A stretch of 64,000 nucleotides of DNA, taken from the NCBI RefSeq assembly GCF_031877795.1, contig NC_133933.1:8120632-8184631 (forward strand), read 5' to 3'. How positions within the stretch are numbered: position 1 is the first letter of the stretch; each line of letters starts with the position of its first letter. The stretch is from Strix aluco (Eukaryota > Chordata > Aves > Strigiformes > Strigidae). The notes under the pieces were generated by a model. That model did no database searches. It was not told the origin of the DNA and was given only the letters and a program-made list of their open reading frames with translations. This document shows, piece after piece, positions 24,254 to 35,723 of the stretch. Both the position numbers and the translations under genes were made by a program.

Positions 24254-26729
24254 GAAAGCTTTGTGTCACATTTACAGTAAGGAATCTGCCTACCAGTCCC
24301 AAGGCCTGGAATGAACTGAAGATGCATCCCAGAGTTGAGATGATCTAACTGAATTTCTGTTTCTGTGAAGGCTCCCTTCATTTCACATAAGCCTGATAAA
24401 CTTAGGAGCTTGTAGACTCCTCCTGTATAATGTCTTTTTTGGTCAGTAATTCCTTTTGCTTTAAGAAGGTGAATTATTTCCTTCTCTTCCCTTTCATTCC
24501 AGTGGTTCCATCTTTGGGAAAAGGTACATATATTTTTTTGCTCTGATTGGATAATGCAAAAATACAGGTCATAGACAACGGCAACTTGAATTAAATACCT
24601 TTCACTATAGTTAAAGTATCCCTTTTTTAGCTGCCTTGAGGCCATAATGCTACAGAGCCTGGTCAAGCATTAGAGACAAAGAAGTCACTCACAGTTAGCT
24701 CTTCCTTCTGTCTCTACCCTGTGGCCCCTCAGACCTGAGGAAAGGAAACCCCTTCCCCAGTGGAAGTGCTTATGGGGAACAAAGACAAAAGAATCTGCCA
24801 GCATTTTCCTCCCTGGAGGCAGCCTTTCCACAGCTTTTCCTGCTCATCTGCTCCTGCTGATTTGTGCTGAGTCAGGATGACAGGGCCCTGCACAATAAAC
24901 TGATGATATGAAATGTCCAGGGACAGATCATCTTCAATAGAACATCTGTATAACCTTATACTAAAAAGTAGTTTAATCTGAACAGAAAAGGATGCTGACT
25001 CCACACTTTCGCAAAAGCTCAGTTTCTCATTTACCTGCATGAAGAGCCCTTGGAGGTGCGAAATGCAATTCTAGACACAGTGGCACCAAGTCAGTGACTC
25101 CAGAATTTACCATGAGCTACTTAAGGAATTCAGTGTCAAAGCATAAAATTACCTCCATCTAATATTAGTTGGAAACAACTACTTTTATAACACTTCTTTC
25201 CTCTATATTGTTTCTATTTCATCTTCAAAGCTCAGCTATTCCTTTTGTCCTTCTAGCTTACATGTCTGAAATAATCCTTTTCTTTTAACACTGAGGCTTG
25301 GTTTCATTTATCACCATTCATCACCACAGGGGAATCAGCACTTCCTCTTGCCCCAGGCAGAAATGTGCTGATCAGTGAAATCATTCATGTGAAGCAAAAT
25401 GTTCCTTAACCATACAGTGGCCACGGCAGGTGTGAGGGATGGCCTGGACTGCTCATGCATGTCTTCTTTATGCAGCCATTCCTAAAGAGCAGCACCAGGC
25501 ATAAGAGAGTGGAAAAGCTGTATTTCTTCTAGCTCTCCACAGAGGGGAGGATAGAGCTTTGTCTGGCAGAAAGGGAAAGTAACCTGCATTGTGGAAACCT
25601 GCCACAACTCACCCTGTTCTCCCCATTTCTGTTCTTAGTAGGTAAAGGTGCATGATGCTGGATTAGCAACATTTGTCACAATAGCACAATCTGCAACAGA
25701 GCTCAGTATCTTAGTTCACTTTGCTGGCAAGTGATCTGTTCTTGTACAGGAGCTCTTGCTGCCGTACTTCCTCCAAAATTCTGGTTTTTTTCTGCTACTT
25801 CAGGGTCCACCCCTGCAAGCATTTAAACAAAAAAAAAAGTGATCAACCACATTTATCTGAGCAAGGGATCTAGCTGAGAGACTGATGGGCGTTTATACTG
25901 AAAATTGGAACCATATCTTTGCAAATAAACGTGTCAGCTGCAAGGAAGACAGGCGGTTTCTCAGCTTGTTACTTCAGCTTCACTGCTCTCTCTACGAGCC
26001 TTGCAGAGCTGCTCTTCAAACACGTTTGCTGCATTGTAAATGCCGTAAGCCTGCTCCATCTGTAACACAGCACGTGAGTTCTCCATAAATATGCATCTCT
26101 CCAGCAAATCAAGCTGCATTTCCAGGGGAAATTAAATCAAATGCCCAATGTTCAAAATGATTGGCTACATGGGAAAAAATAATATGCACAAGTGGTTTGC
26201 AAAGGTGATAGACTCAGTCCGGCTTATAGTTCAGTAAAACTCTTTCTCACTTCTGCGCAGAGGCAGAGGTCTCAAAAGAATTACAGTATTAAATGGAGAG
26301 CTGGCAGGTGCAAGTCTCAGCACAATTCACTCCATACGGAATCACACATATGACTATTTTTAGCAAGCGAGAGATTGTGGCTTTGGATCCACTTCTCAAA
26401 AAGAAACCCAAACCCGGAACATTTCCAAATTTAGCACTGTGTTAGGAAAGGAATCAGAGAGGAGAAAGCATGAAAAGACTGTTACAGGTATTGTCCATGT
26501 CACCTTGGAATCTAAATGCTGTGGGCTGGCTGCCATAAATGAACCATCTTGTGCTGACCTCAGGCACATTTTATATATTTAATTATTGTGGAGTTATGCA
26601 CCAGGATTAGTGCATTAACTCTAAGTGGGAAGGACTGCATAAATGATAATACTGAAAAGCTTATGCAGTTAACATATTATCATGCATAGAGAGATCACAT
26701 TGAGTGGATGCAGTCGAGAAACCAAATGG

Positions 26730-26760
26730 TTTCTAGAATGTTTCTAGAATGTTTTCTAGA
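26730..26760. repeat. 11-bp tandem repeat of TTTCTAGAATG
   Basis: TTTCTAGAATG occurs twice (26730-26740 and 26741-26751), followed by a partial third copy. Each unit holds the palindrome TTCTAGAA. This resembles, but does not exactly match, a heat-shock element. Confidence 0.85.
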
Positions 26761-28379
26761 TAAATTGGACCAGCACAAAGCATAGGCCATGGCTTATCTG
26801 CATATTAACTCTGGCTTTTCATTGGATGCATCCTACCTCACCTGTGATGCACTCACCTCTCCCCTGCAGTAGTCCCCCACCAGTGATACATGCAGGTGAT
26901 GTAGCCGCAGCAGGGAAGGCCTAGGCACAAGAGAGAGGTCTTGGAGGATGACGCTGCAGTGTGAGAAGACTTTCCTAGTTCTGGGAAGAAAAAGAGAGAT
27001 GAGAACAGCTGTGCATGCTGGGTGCAGCTCACTTGAGGGGGCTCACTACCCCCTTCAAAAGCACTAAGGGGTTCAAAACATAAGACGTTATCAGATCAAT
27101 GAAAAGCAAAGCAATGCCTATGTTTAAAATTCCTTCTTCATAAAAGTTCTGCTCTCACCACTGTTTCACTTTCACGTGGTAAAACAGTTACTCAGCCTAT
27201 GCACACGTAATCCATAATATGATGCTTTTTTAGTGTTCTCCCTCAGGTTTGCCACTTTTGCTACAGCGATCTGGAATAAAGTCACAGCCTGATCCGTGTC
27301 CAGACAAAGACGATCATTCAGGCAGAAATAATAAGGGAAAAAACCTCGTTATAGATCTGACCTCTCATGTACTTGGGAAACTAATTGCAATCAATGTTTT
27401 CAGCTACACACAATTTACTACAACATGATATGTCTGGCCCATGAGGTGAGTAAAACTGATCCCTGGCAATGGCCATTATTCTTCACACACCGCTTTAAGT
27501 GATACTATCAGATTCCCCATGTGTAAGGCCTCTGTGATTTCATACTGAATTGCATTGAAACTTACAGAAGCAGCAGTTGCTGCAAGCAAAACTTTCAACA
27601 AGCCACAAAGTGCAGCAGTTTCAGCAGAATATAATGAAAAATGAGAATTCTTTTGCAATGAGCAAAAAAGATACGGAGAAACATGAATGGGGTCTTTTGT
27701 TACAAGATACATGTCTGTCTATAGCAGCTGCTTCCTCATCTGAAAACCTGTGCATACCCCTTGACTGTCTGATAACTTCCAAGATATTTTCAAGCCCATT
27801 CATTGTTGACCTCAACAATGCTTGGAGGGATTCATTTTACCTAACTTTTGGTGGGCTGCTTTCGAGGACCTTTAAAGTCAACAAAGATCTTTGCAACAAA
27901 TCTAAGGAGTTCAGTGTATGATTTGTGATCAAACATTGACCCCCACTATGGGCTGAGTTGCTCCTGAAACTTACTACTTGATTAGATGCAACTACTCTCT
28001 GACTAGGTGCCCTTTGACAATACAAGTCTTAGGTGACTCACCAAGCCCAAAAGATTCTCCTTATACATCAATGTTGATAATGCCGCTGCCTCATCATACA
28101 CAGGGAAATGTTGGGGGTTTTTTAATACCATTTGTTTCACTCTTGACTGTTTAGTGGGAGAAGCAATGACTGCATCATGTAACAACTTCCCTATAGGGGA
28201 GTCCCTGCTGCCAGTGACTGCTATTGAAGGTAGGATGTTACTTACAAAGCTCATCACATACACAGTTCTGAGAGGCAGGGATCATGTCCTGCCCTTATCT
28301 TTGTGGAAATCTGGCTGGCTGGACACATTATGAAGTCTATTCTTAGCTGGATACCTAATCAAGGTAAATATGGTAGGAT

Positions 28380-28404
28380 TTTTTGTTTGTTTGTTTGTTT
28401 GCAG
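28380..28404. repeat. (TTTG)n microsatellite
   Basis: A T-run followed by about four to five TTTG units. Short and imperfect at its left edge. Confidence 0.85.
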
Positions 28405-29256
28405 AGGTTGTTTTCAACAGAATGTATTCTTTTGCTTAATGTTCACAATAAAATTAATTCCCTAATTAACTTGCATGCACTAAGAAATGCAGCTGGGTAA
28501 TGCTGTATTTTCCATTTGGCTTAGCAATACTACGTTTTACCACCATGTGTATAACCCAGCTTTGGGAAAACAAAGAAAAGGTCAGGTCCAGTGCAACATG
28601 TAGCTGTGAAATTCTCCTAACAAAATCATTAATTCTGCCATAACATCCAATCAAACAAAAAATATATCTGTGGCCCAAGTCCCGTGTCAGCCATAAGAAT
28701 GTTGCAGTTTTAACAGCAAACAAGAACAAATGCAAAAGAATGGAAAGGATGCACAAACCTGCTCCTGGGTTAAAAGCAATCTCTAACTGTTAGGTGGGAA
28801 TGAGACCTGTGGAGAGTTGAATTATGGTACGACTTGCAGTTTCAAAGATTCTTCTCCTTGAAGAAGTGGTACCAGCCATAAGTAAAGAGTAGTATTAGAC
28901 TTAAAGAAATGAGGATCTGATCCTGCAATTAGAGAGGGTTTTTTTCTATTAAAATAAGAAGATTGCAATAAAGTGATTTAAAAAAAATCTCAACAGAAAC
29001 CCTAAACCAAATATTGATGTTGACCTCAGAGAACAAGAAACTGACCCTCAGTCTAGGCATGCTGGCTCACAAAAACCTTTTTGCCATACAGGGAGAGAGA
29101 AAGAGCCCCAAAACCCCATCTTTGCTCTCCGCCCTCCCCTCCCTCTCGGGCACCTCTGGCTGTTGCGTGCCGCCAGGCAGATGCTTCAGCCCAGCCCCGA
29201 GGGCTCGAACAGCCCGCGGGGGACGGCTCCCGGCGGCGACGGGCGAGGCGCACAGA

Positions 29257-29412
29257 GGGGCGGTTGGGAGGGGGCTCCCCCCCCGGCGGGGCGGTTGGGA
29301 GGGGGCTGTCCCCCCCGGTGGGGCGGTTGGGAGGGGGCTGTCCCCAGCGGGGTGGTTGGGAGGGGTATCCCCCCCGGTGGGGCGGTTGGGAGGGGGCTGC
29401 CCCCAGCGCGCT
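29257..29412 (+). repeat. GC-rich minisatellite, five copies of about 31 bp
   Basis: The core GGGGCGGTTGGGAGGGG starts at 29257, 29288, 29320, 29349 (as GGGGTGGTTGGG) and 29379, giving periods of 31, 32, 29 and 30. Copies are separated by C-rich stretches, so each unit carries G-runs followed by C-runs. It lies about 0.5-0.64 kb upstream of the CNRIP1 start codon inside the CpG island. Confidence 0.92.
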
Positions 29413-29892
29413 GCCCGCCGGCGGAGGAGCCCGGCGGGTCCCTCCCGCCCCGCCCGCGCCGCTGTCCGTGGTGCTGAACGGCGGCGGCGCCCCGCCCGGT
29501 GCGGGGCCCCCGCGCTCCCTCCGGGGCGAACGGCGGGATTAAGGCTGCAGTAATCGGGGCCGGATTAACTCCCTGGAAACCGGCTGTTATCTGAGCAGCT
29601 GCAAATGTCCCCCAGCCCGGGAGATCGGGGAGGATGGGGGGGGTGTGGTGCATCCGCCGCCCAGATGCTGCGCCGCGATTAGGGGGAGGGAAAAACCAAA
29701 TAGATCATCCGCTGCTTTTGGGAAGGGCAGGGCTGGCTGGGATCCGGCAGCCCCTCCTCTTCCTCCTCCCTCCTCCTCTTCCTCTCCCTCGCAGCCTCGC
29801 TCTCCTGTCCCGGCCAGCCGCCTTCCGCGGAGGGGGCGAGACGAGCGCAAAGCCCGCGGCCCCCCCCCTCCCCCCCGCCCCGGCGACAAGCG

Positions 29893-30071
29893 ATGGGCGA
29901 CATCCCCGGCCTCGTGAAAATCAGCGTCTCCCTCAAAATCCAGCCCAACGACGGGGCGGTGTATTTCAAGGTGGACGGGCAGCGCTTCGGCCAGAACCGC
30001 ACCATCAAGCTGCTGACCGGGGCCAAGTACAAGATCGAGGTGGCCCTACGGCCCGGCACCGTCCAGGCCAC
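29893..30071 (+). CDS. CNRIP1: CNRIP1 coding exon 1
   Basis: Encodes residues 1-59 plus two bases of codon 60 ([20 protein letters not shown] ... RPGTVQA). The donor is AC followed by GTAAGT, so the apparent in-frame stop after the exon lies in the intron. Human starts [20 protein letters not shown], clearly the same protein. Confidence 0.96.
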
Positions 30072-33000
30072 GTAAGTGCAGCCTCCCCGCTCGGGGCGGC
30101 TCCCCCCGCTCGGCCTTCCCCGCTCCTTTAGTTTTGAGAGGTTTAATATTTTTTCCCGGCAGGCTGACAGCACGGAGTTTCCGTGATTTTTCGCTCCCCG
30201 CCCCTTTTGGTTCTGTGGCCCCGTTTTTAGGTCCGTGGCCAGCTGTTCCCGGGCTCTGCCCGGCTGGCTCGGGAGTGAGGCCGCGTTAGGGAGCCGCTCC
30301 CTGCCCACCTTCTCCCGGAGCCCCTTTTCTCCCCCCCCTTGCCCGCGGTTTGCCCTGGAGGCAGAGGGAAGAGGCCCCTCTGGCTGCAGCCCAAGCCCCG
30401 CTGCAGCACGGCAAAGCAGAGACTGGGACCAGGGCGGATTGCAGCTGGGGAACCAGCTCTGGGTGGAGGGGCGGCCCTGGAGAAGAGCTTCAACTAACCT
30501 CTCCCCCGCTACTCCAGATCAGATCCCTCCCGCCTTTCTTTTCGACACCTTCCTTGGGTGACTGCAGAGCCCTGACATTTTTCAGGAGCCCCAGTGAGTC
30601 AGCAGCAGCTGCAAGGCTGCTGAAATCCCTGAAGCATCCCCCAGCAGAGAGGCTGCCAGGCTGCCAGCCAGCGTGCTGGCTCCAAGCTGCCAGGAATGGG
30701 GAGTGAAGGGCTGGTGCAAGGCTGGATCCTCTCTCTTTGCAGGACAATGGGCATCGGCGGCGTCAATGTCCCCCTGGAAGAGATATCGAGGGATGCGCAG
30801 GTGGCCTCTTACACAGGCATCTACGACACAGAAGGGGTGCCCCATACCAAGAGCGGGGAGAGACAGCCCATCCAGGTCAACATGCAGGTACGTGGTACCC
30901 CCAGCCTGGCACAGGGAGGCAAGGGGCGGGGGGGGGGGGTTGACTCCTGGAGAGAAGTGTCGAGGTCAAATATTCCAGGGCAAAGACTGATCACAGCTGC
31001 TGCCCTCCTCCTTCTTTGCTCTGCACTGGTAAGACTGCTGGTGGGCGCGTAGCTGGAAAACACAAACCCTGCTTCCCAAGGGGAAGTCAGGAGAGCAGCA
31101 AGGGCCACGAAGTAGTAGGGGGATTTCTAGAGACCAGCAAAGCCCTTGGGGTGTTGCAGCAGAAAGAAATGAGCGCTGAACCCCTCGCCTCTTCTGCAGG
31201 ACATATTACAGACTTCAGGCCACGCCCACCAAGGTCCCAGGCTTAGAATCCAAGCGCTTGGCATACAGGGACCCCCCTTTTGCCTGCCAGCACTGCCAGG
31301 TTTTTTGGAGTAGAGCACACCCGAAGCACAAGGGGTGACCACCCTCCCCTTCCACCTGTCACCTGCAGGATGCCTGAGGGCCTGCCAGAGGCTGAAAGCA
31401 TGCGTGAGCACACCCCCACAGCCCCCCAAAGGCTGTCTTCTCCCCTTCTTTCCCCATACACTTCCATTATCACATTATCTCTGCATTCACTAACCTAAGG
31501 TCTTATTCAAGTGGCTCCTCACCCCAACCTTAAAGAGAAGCTCCAAGGGCCAGAATCGATATATGCCATGGCCCCAAAGTGAGATGACGAAAGCTCCAGC
31601 CCATAAGGCAGCAGAGCTGACAGAAGACAGGAAGAGCAGCAGGCAGATTTCCACACACCCTCTGGGTGGTGCGCTCAGGGTGTAGAGGGAGATTTGGTTA
31701 GTTCTGGCTTTGGTTTGGCTGTTTGGGTTTTTTCCGCTCTCCTGATTACAGCTGTGAGGGATTCCTGCTGTTTATTCTATGCCTCCTGCACCAAAAGGGG
31801 AAACAAGGCAGTAAGCCATCTTCATCTGAAGCTCTCTTAAGGGTCTGTTCCAACTTTTACAAGCTTAGGACCTTGCCAAGCCCACCAGATTTCAGCTTTT
31901 TCTCACATTTGCTCACTGCACACAAGATTTCATCTTGATCTTTATCTTCACTACTTTTTCCTGTAATCATCATTTAGCACAACAATCCCCTTCTGAATAA
32001 GAACTGTTAACATCTCCATTTGGAGTTTCTAATAATTACAGCATGCCTAACTTAGTTTTGGAGACCCACATTACATTAACAGTTACCACTTCATAATCTT
32101 AGCTTAGTAAGACTACCCTGAAGTATTTGTCCACATTAATCACTTTTCTATACAGTCAACTCCCAGGAAGACCAAACGCCCAGTATGACTTCTCAACCAG
32201 CAGAACAGGGCTGCTGGATGCCACTGTTGAGTTACATTTCACAATGTCCTTATACCAGGAGGTGAAAGGGCAGCGCTCCCAAAAAAACAGCCGCTTTGAC
32301 TATGGCATCCCTGGTTTGGTACCTTTACCCATAAGCATTGCACTAATGGGAACTCTGAAAATCTGAAAGTTTAACTTTTCTTACGGAGAAAACCAAGTCA
32401 AATTGTAAATGAAGTAATTCCAAGAAATGCAAGGAAGGTCTGATTTTCAGACAGAAGCTCTGAGATGGTTTGTTGCAGCATCAGAATGAGTAGCCACAAT
32501 ATTTGTCCCAACAGTTGCTTTCACAAATCAAATCTGTGGATATTAACCAGGAAGCTAAGAGAGTTTTCAAGCATTAAGCAGGTCCTCAACCCCTTTTAGG
32601 GTTTGATTTTGATAGATAGGTTCTTCAGTACAGACTTAGACATCCACAACTGATAGTTTGAAGTATTAAATATAGGAAACTCAACAGGGATTTACATGTG
32701 TAACTCATAGCTAGACAGAGCCATAACAGATAGCCCAGTCTGAAAACTGCTTCTAATACCTACTTCCTGAATCTTCAAAACTGGACTTACTGCATACAGC
32801 TTTAAGTTTTGCTTCGACATGAGGAACTTCTGCTTCCACTTCCTTTTCTAGAACAGGCAGGATCCTTATGCATCCTAGGGAGATAAGGACGCTATTTAAG
32901 GCATAAAATATGAAATCACATTAGAAATAAATAGATTGTGAGGTCAGTCCTGCAGTTAAAAACTGGTCTGAGACTGCCAATCTAATGCCTGAAAGACAGA

Positions 33001-35723
33001 AGGTCCATCAAGGTCCCTAAGAATTTATTTCCCATCTGCTCTAAAACTTTAAACAAACAATTCTTTGTGCTCCTACTTTAACTGGCTAGTAGACATCTGA
33101 CCTGTTAAAGCCATAGTTTATGCATGTAAAACAACAATTCTGTTTCTGAATTCCAGAATCTGAGGATGCGTTTCTGTTACCTGAATGCTCAATTATGCAC
33201 ACTATCCAGAAACTGCTAAACTGTCTAGCAAATGGTGTAAACAAAGTTAGAAACCTCTCTGGGTCTCATTTTATTCTTGGTCAGACTAGACTAAGATTGA
33301 ATAAAGAAGCTAGACCTCTATTCCCAGTAATAAAGAGCCATCAAATCATCCTAGCATGCAAATTCAGAGGGAGTGATTAAATAACTATTCATGCCTATAG
33401 CACTGCGTGACAGAATAGCAGACAGGGAAATAGGCTTCTAAGCCTCACCTACAAAGGGTAGGGCCATCCCTCCGCCCTGGGAAAGCCCATGTACAGGTCC
33501 AGTGGAGGAGCCAGGATTCAGCTGCAGGAGCCACAGGAATTAAGGGGAGCTCTGAGGATGCAGATTGCTCACTATGCCACAGAGCTGCTGCAGGCGCTAA
33601 GTACAGGGCTGAGGGGGGGAGGCACATGGTAGTAGAAAAGCTCTGCAATTAATTCTTTCCTTCTGGAAATCCATAGCAGTCAAACTACTCAGGGTAGCTC
33701 AGCAAACTGGGTCATTGGAGGAAGAAAGAATTTGTTTTCTTCCTCTATCTTGGTGAAATTCAGATCCTCCATACATTAATGAAATTAAATGCTGCTCTTG
33801 TATCATATCACCTTCTACAAATGCTATTAAAATGCCTTTTCTTTCTCTTTCCACACTGAGGGTGGCTGACACTACTCTGACAATTTCTCTTTGTAGACTG
33901 TGCACAGTAATATCCAATGTGCTTAACCTTTACTGTCTTGCATCATGAGCGTATCAGGATTACTATCAAAGATGATTAATTAAAAAATTCCTTAATTAAG
34001 ATTTTAGTTACTAGGAGAGAGAAAATAGCCTGTACACTTGATTCTCTCTTTGTCAAAGGAAGCAGCAGAAATAGTTCAGCTACTCCTTTAAGGTAACACT
34101 TGGAACTGGAGCCAAATAAAAACCTTCCACTAACAGCACACAATTCTGGTAACTTAAATTTAGACTTGACAACAGCACAGTGGGCTGGCGGAAGGTTTAA
34201 AGCAATGTCCATTAGGCAGCAGCAGCAGCAGCTTACAAACCACATCTTGAACTAAAAAAACCCAAACGTGTCCTTCTGAGAAAACTGGATACAGGAGGCT
34301 CTGCTTACAACTCAGGAAGAGTCACTTTGTAGAAGGCCTTTCATACTGACTTTGCAAGTGTGATCATAATAGGCAGATGATCAGAGGTCAGATCCCAGGC
34401 ACATGATGGGAAAACAGTCAAGTGAAGAAGCTGTCATTAAAGTGAGTGATGGAAATATTTAAAAGGAAGAAATGTTGAAGAACAGTGCTGTTCAGTAGCA
34501 CTGAATCCACTATCTAGTATCTTCTAACAGCATACACAAGCCCTACTACTGGGACCAGCAGCAGTACATATAGGCCTCACACCCACACTTCAGATTCTCT
34601 GCAAGGTCTCAAGGCACATGAATTCAAATTTTATACAACCATAATTGCAATCATAATCTATCCTTGAAAGCCTTGTTCATAGCTGTCTAGCAGTGGCTTA
34701 AAAAAATAGGAGATTTTATTCTACAGAATTTAGTATAGCCATAGTCTCATTCACTTCAAAGTTGCAAGCACAATCAGACAACTTACAGTCAATGTCTCAC
34801 TACTCCTTCACTGTATTAGATACTTACTTGCTAAATACGCTGATTATCTCCTTCCTAGCTTCTGTCACTCATATCTAACTTTGAAAAACTGCACTATCAC
34901 AGTAAAACTAGCAATTACAGAAATGCACAAAGAACTACTTCTGCTTAAGTTTCATGTCAAATGCGAAACAGAATCCCAGGGAAGGAGTAAGTGGTCTAAC
35001 AGCAGTGTGTCTCAGTCAAGACACTGCAAACACAAGGCTACAAAATACAGGGACCTTAAAGATTTCAGACTGTGCAAAACAAGGAATCTTCCCAATCCTA
35101 ACTGCAGTCTCCAGGTATGGTATAAAGGTGAAGTGATGGCCTGTATCACTACAGATCACTGCTACAAGGGCTACAGTACATACAATCCACTTTGAGATCA
35201 TTGGGTCAGCTACCGCTGTGTCATCTTAGGAATGATTATAGCTTTGATTCTTGCTGTTAGTAACATTTATCCATATGGGAACTTGAACATTTTTACTCCC
35301 TTGCCTTTCTCAGATATAAGTGCAAGAGGACAGTGTATGGAGAGTCTGATCCTTCATGTTTTATGTATGCCTAAGCATAAAAGACTTTGTGACTGCTAGA
35401 GCAGGCTTTACACATCTTTGATTTATTGACTTGAGAAACAATAACCCTTGCAGCAGCTGTTATACATTCCATACTTTCATTAGAGTGTTGTTCCTCATTA
35501 AGAGAGAAACCAACAAAATGATCAACTCTCTAACACTGATACTCCCTCTTCCTCACAGTTTAACGACATTGGTGTTTTTGAAACGGTCTGGCAAGTCAAA
35601 TTCTACAACTACCACAAACGGGATCATTGCCAATGGGGAAACAGTTTTGGCAGTATTGAGTATGAATGCAAACCAAATGAAACGCGCAGTCTTATGTGGA
35701 TCAATAAAGAGACCTTCCACTGA
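29893..35723 (+). CDS. CNRIP1: Cannabinoid receptor interacting protein 1, whole gene (three coding exons)
   Basis: CNRIP1 (CRIP1) binds the C-terminal tail of the CB1 cannabinoid receptor and modulates its signalling at the cytoplasmic face of the membrane. The family has a beta-sandwich fold related to RhoGDI. Coding exons are 29893-30071, 30743-30887 and 35559-35723. Phases (2, 0) join into one frame of 162 residues plus TGA, against 164 in human. There is no signal peptide or membrane segment. The strongest conserved blocks are [39 protein letters not shown] and [20 protein letters not shown], and the C-terminus ends [15 protein letters not shown]. The first ATG follows GCG, with G at -3 and G at +4. 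The gene is intact. Its promoter is a CpG island, and it is head to head with PLEK. Confidence 0.97.
30072..30742 (+). other. CNRIP1: CNRIP1 intron 1
   Basis: 671-base GC-rich intron, phase 2, GTAAGT...CTCTTTGCAG. It lies mostly within the CpG island. No separate feature seen. Confidence 0.9.
30743..30887 (+). CDS. CNRIP1: CNRIP1 coding exon 2
   Basis: Completes Thr60 and encodes residues 61-108 ([20 protein letters not shown] ... [10 protein letters not shown]). The acceptor is CTCTCTTTGCAG and the donor CAG|GTACGT, phase 0. Its first third is the most diverged part of the protein compared with human, with a loop two residues shorter. The second half ([21 protein letters not shown]) is almost identical. 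Confidence 0.95.
30888..35558 (+). other. CNRIP1: CNRIP1 intron 2
   Basis: 4671-base intron, phase 0, GTACGT...CTTCCTCACAG. It starts with a G-run at about 30927-30939. A (CAG)5 run lies at about 34207-34221. No transposon or additional exon was recognised. Confidence 0.9.
35559..35723 (+). CDS. CNRIP1: CNRIP1 coding exon 3 with stop
   Basis: Encodes residues 109-162 ([20 protein letters not shown] ... MWINKETFH) and ends with TGA at 35721-35723. The acceptor has a strong pyrimidine tract (ACTCCCTCTTCCTCACAG). Human ends MWVNKESFL. The 100-codon open frame listed over this exon is in another frame and is a shadow. Confidence 0.97.
   Translation, partial: FNDIGVFETVWQVKFYNYHKRDHCQWGNSFGSIEYECKPNETRSLMWINKETFH

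Larger units (their letters stand above)
23273..29090. other. Intergenic space between PLEK and CNRIP1
   Basis: About 5.8 kb of AT-rich unique sequence between divergently transcribed genes. Small repeats lie at 24212-24253, 26730-26760 and 28380-28404. Open frames of up to 146 codons (24226-24666, minus) have no recognisable domain. Regulatory elements may be present but none can be named with confidence. Confidence 0.7.
29091..30550. promoter_or_regulatory. CNRIP1: CpG island at the CNRIP1 promoter
   Basis: An abrupt change from AT-rich flanks to strongly GC-rich, CpG-dense sequence covers the upstream region, exon 1 and intron 1 of CNRIP1. It contains the minisatellite at 29257-29412 and a long pyrimidine tract at about 29753-29801 just upstream of the start codon. 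No TATA box is evident. It is the only such island in the window. Long open frames in it on both strands (up to 209 codons, proline-, glycine- and arginine-rich) are a by-product of base composition. Confidence 0.85.

Noticed and set aside
24226-24666. 146-codon minus-strand open frame in the intergenic space
   Set aside because: No domain or recognised family, no splice or promoter context, and its length is within chance for 64 kb in six frames.
27476-28263. Cluster of neighbouring minus-strand open frames in different frames, possibly a decayed gene
   Set aside because: I could not match any piece to a known protein family, and the frames do not share signals. The cluster is left as unassigned sequence.
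29014-29653. Overlapping open frames of 100-180 codons with Gly/Pro/Arg repeats upstream of CNRIP1
   Set aside because: They are produced by translating the GC-rich minisatellite in several frames on both strands. No conserved motif.
30072-30075. In-frame stop directly after CNRIP1 exon 1, suggesting a 60-residue protein
   Set aside because: The TAA is part of the GTAAGT splice donor. Joining to 30743 restores a conserved frame.
29679-30308. 209-codon minus-strand open frame over CNRIP1 exon 1
   Set aside because: It lies antisense to a real exon in a CpG island, where stop codons are rare. The protein is low-complexity with no recognisable domain.
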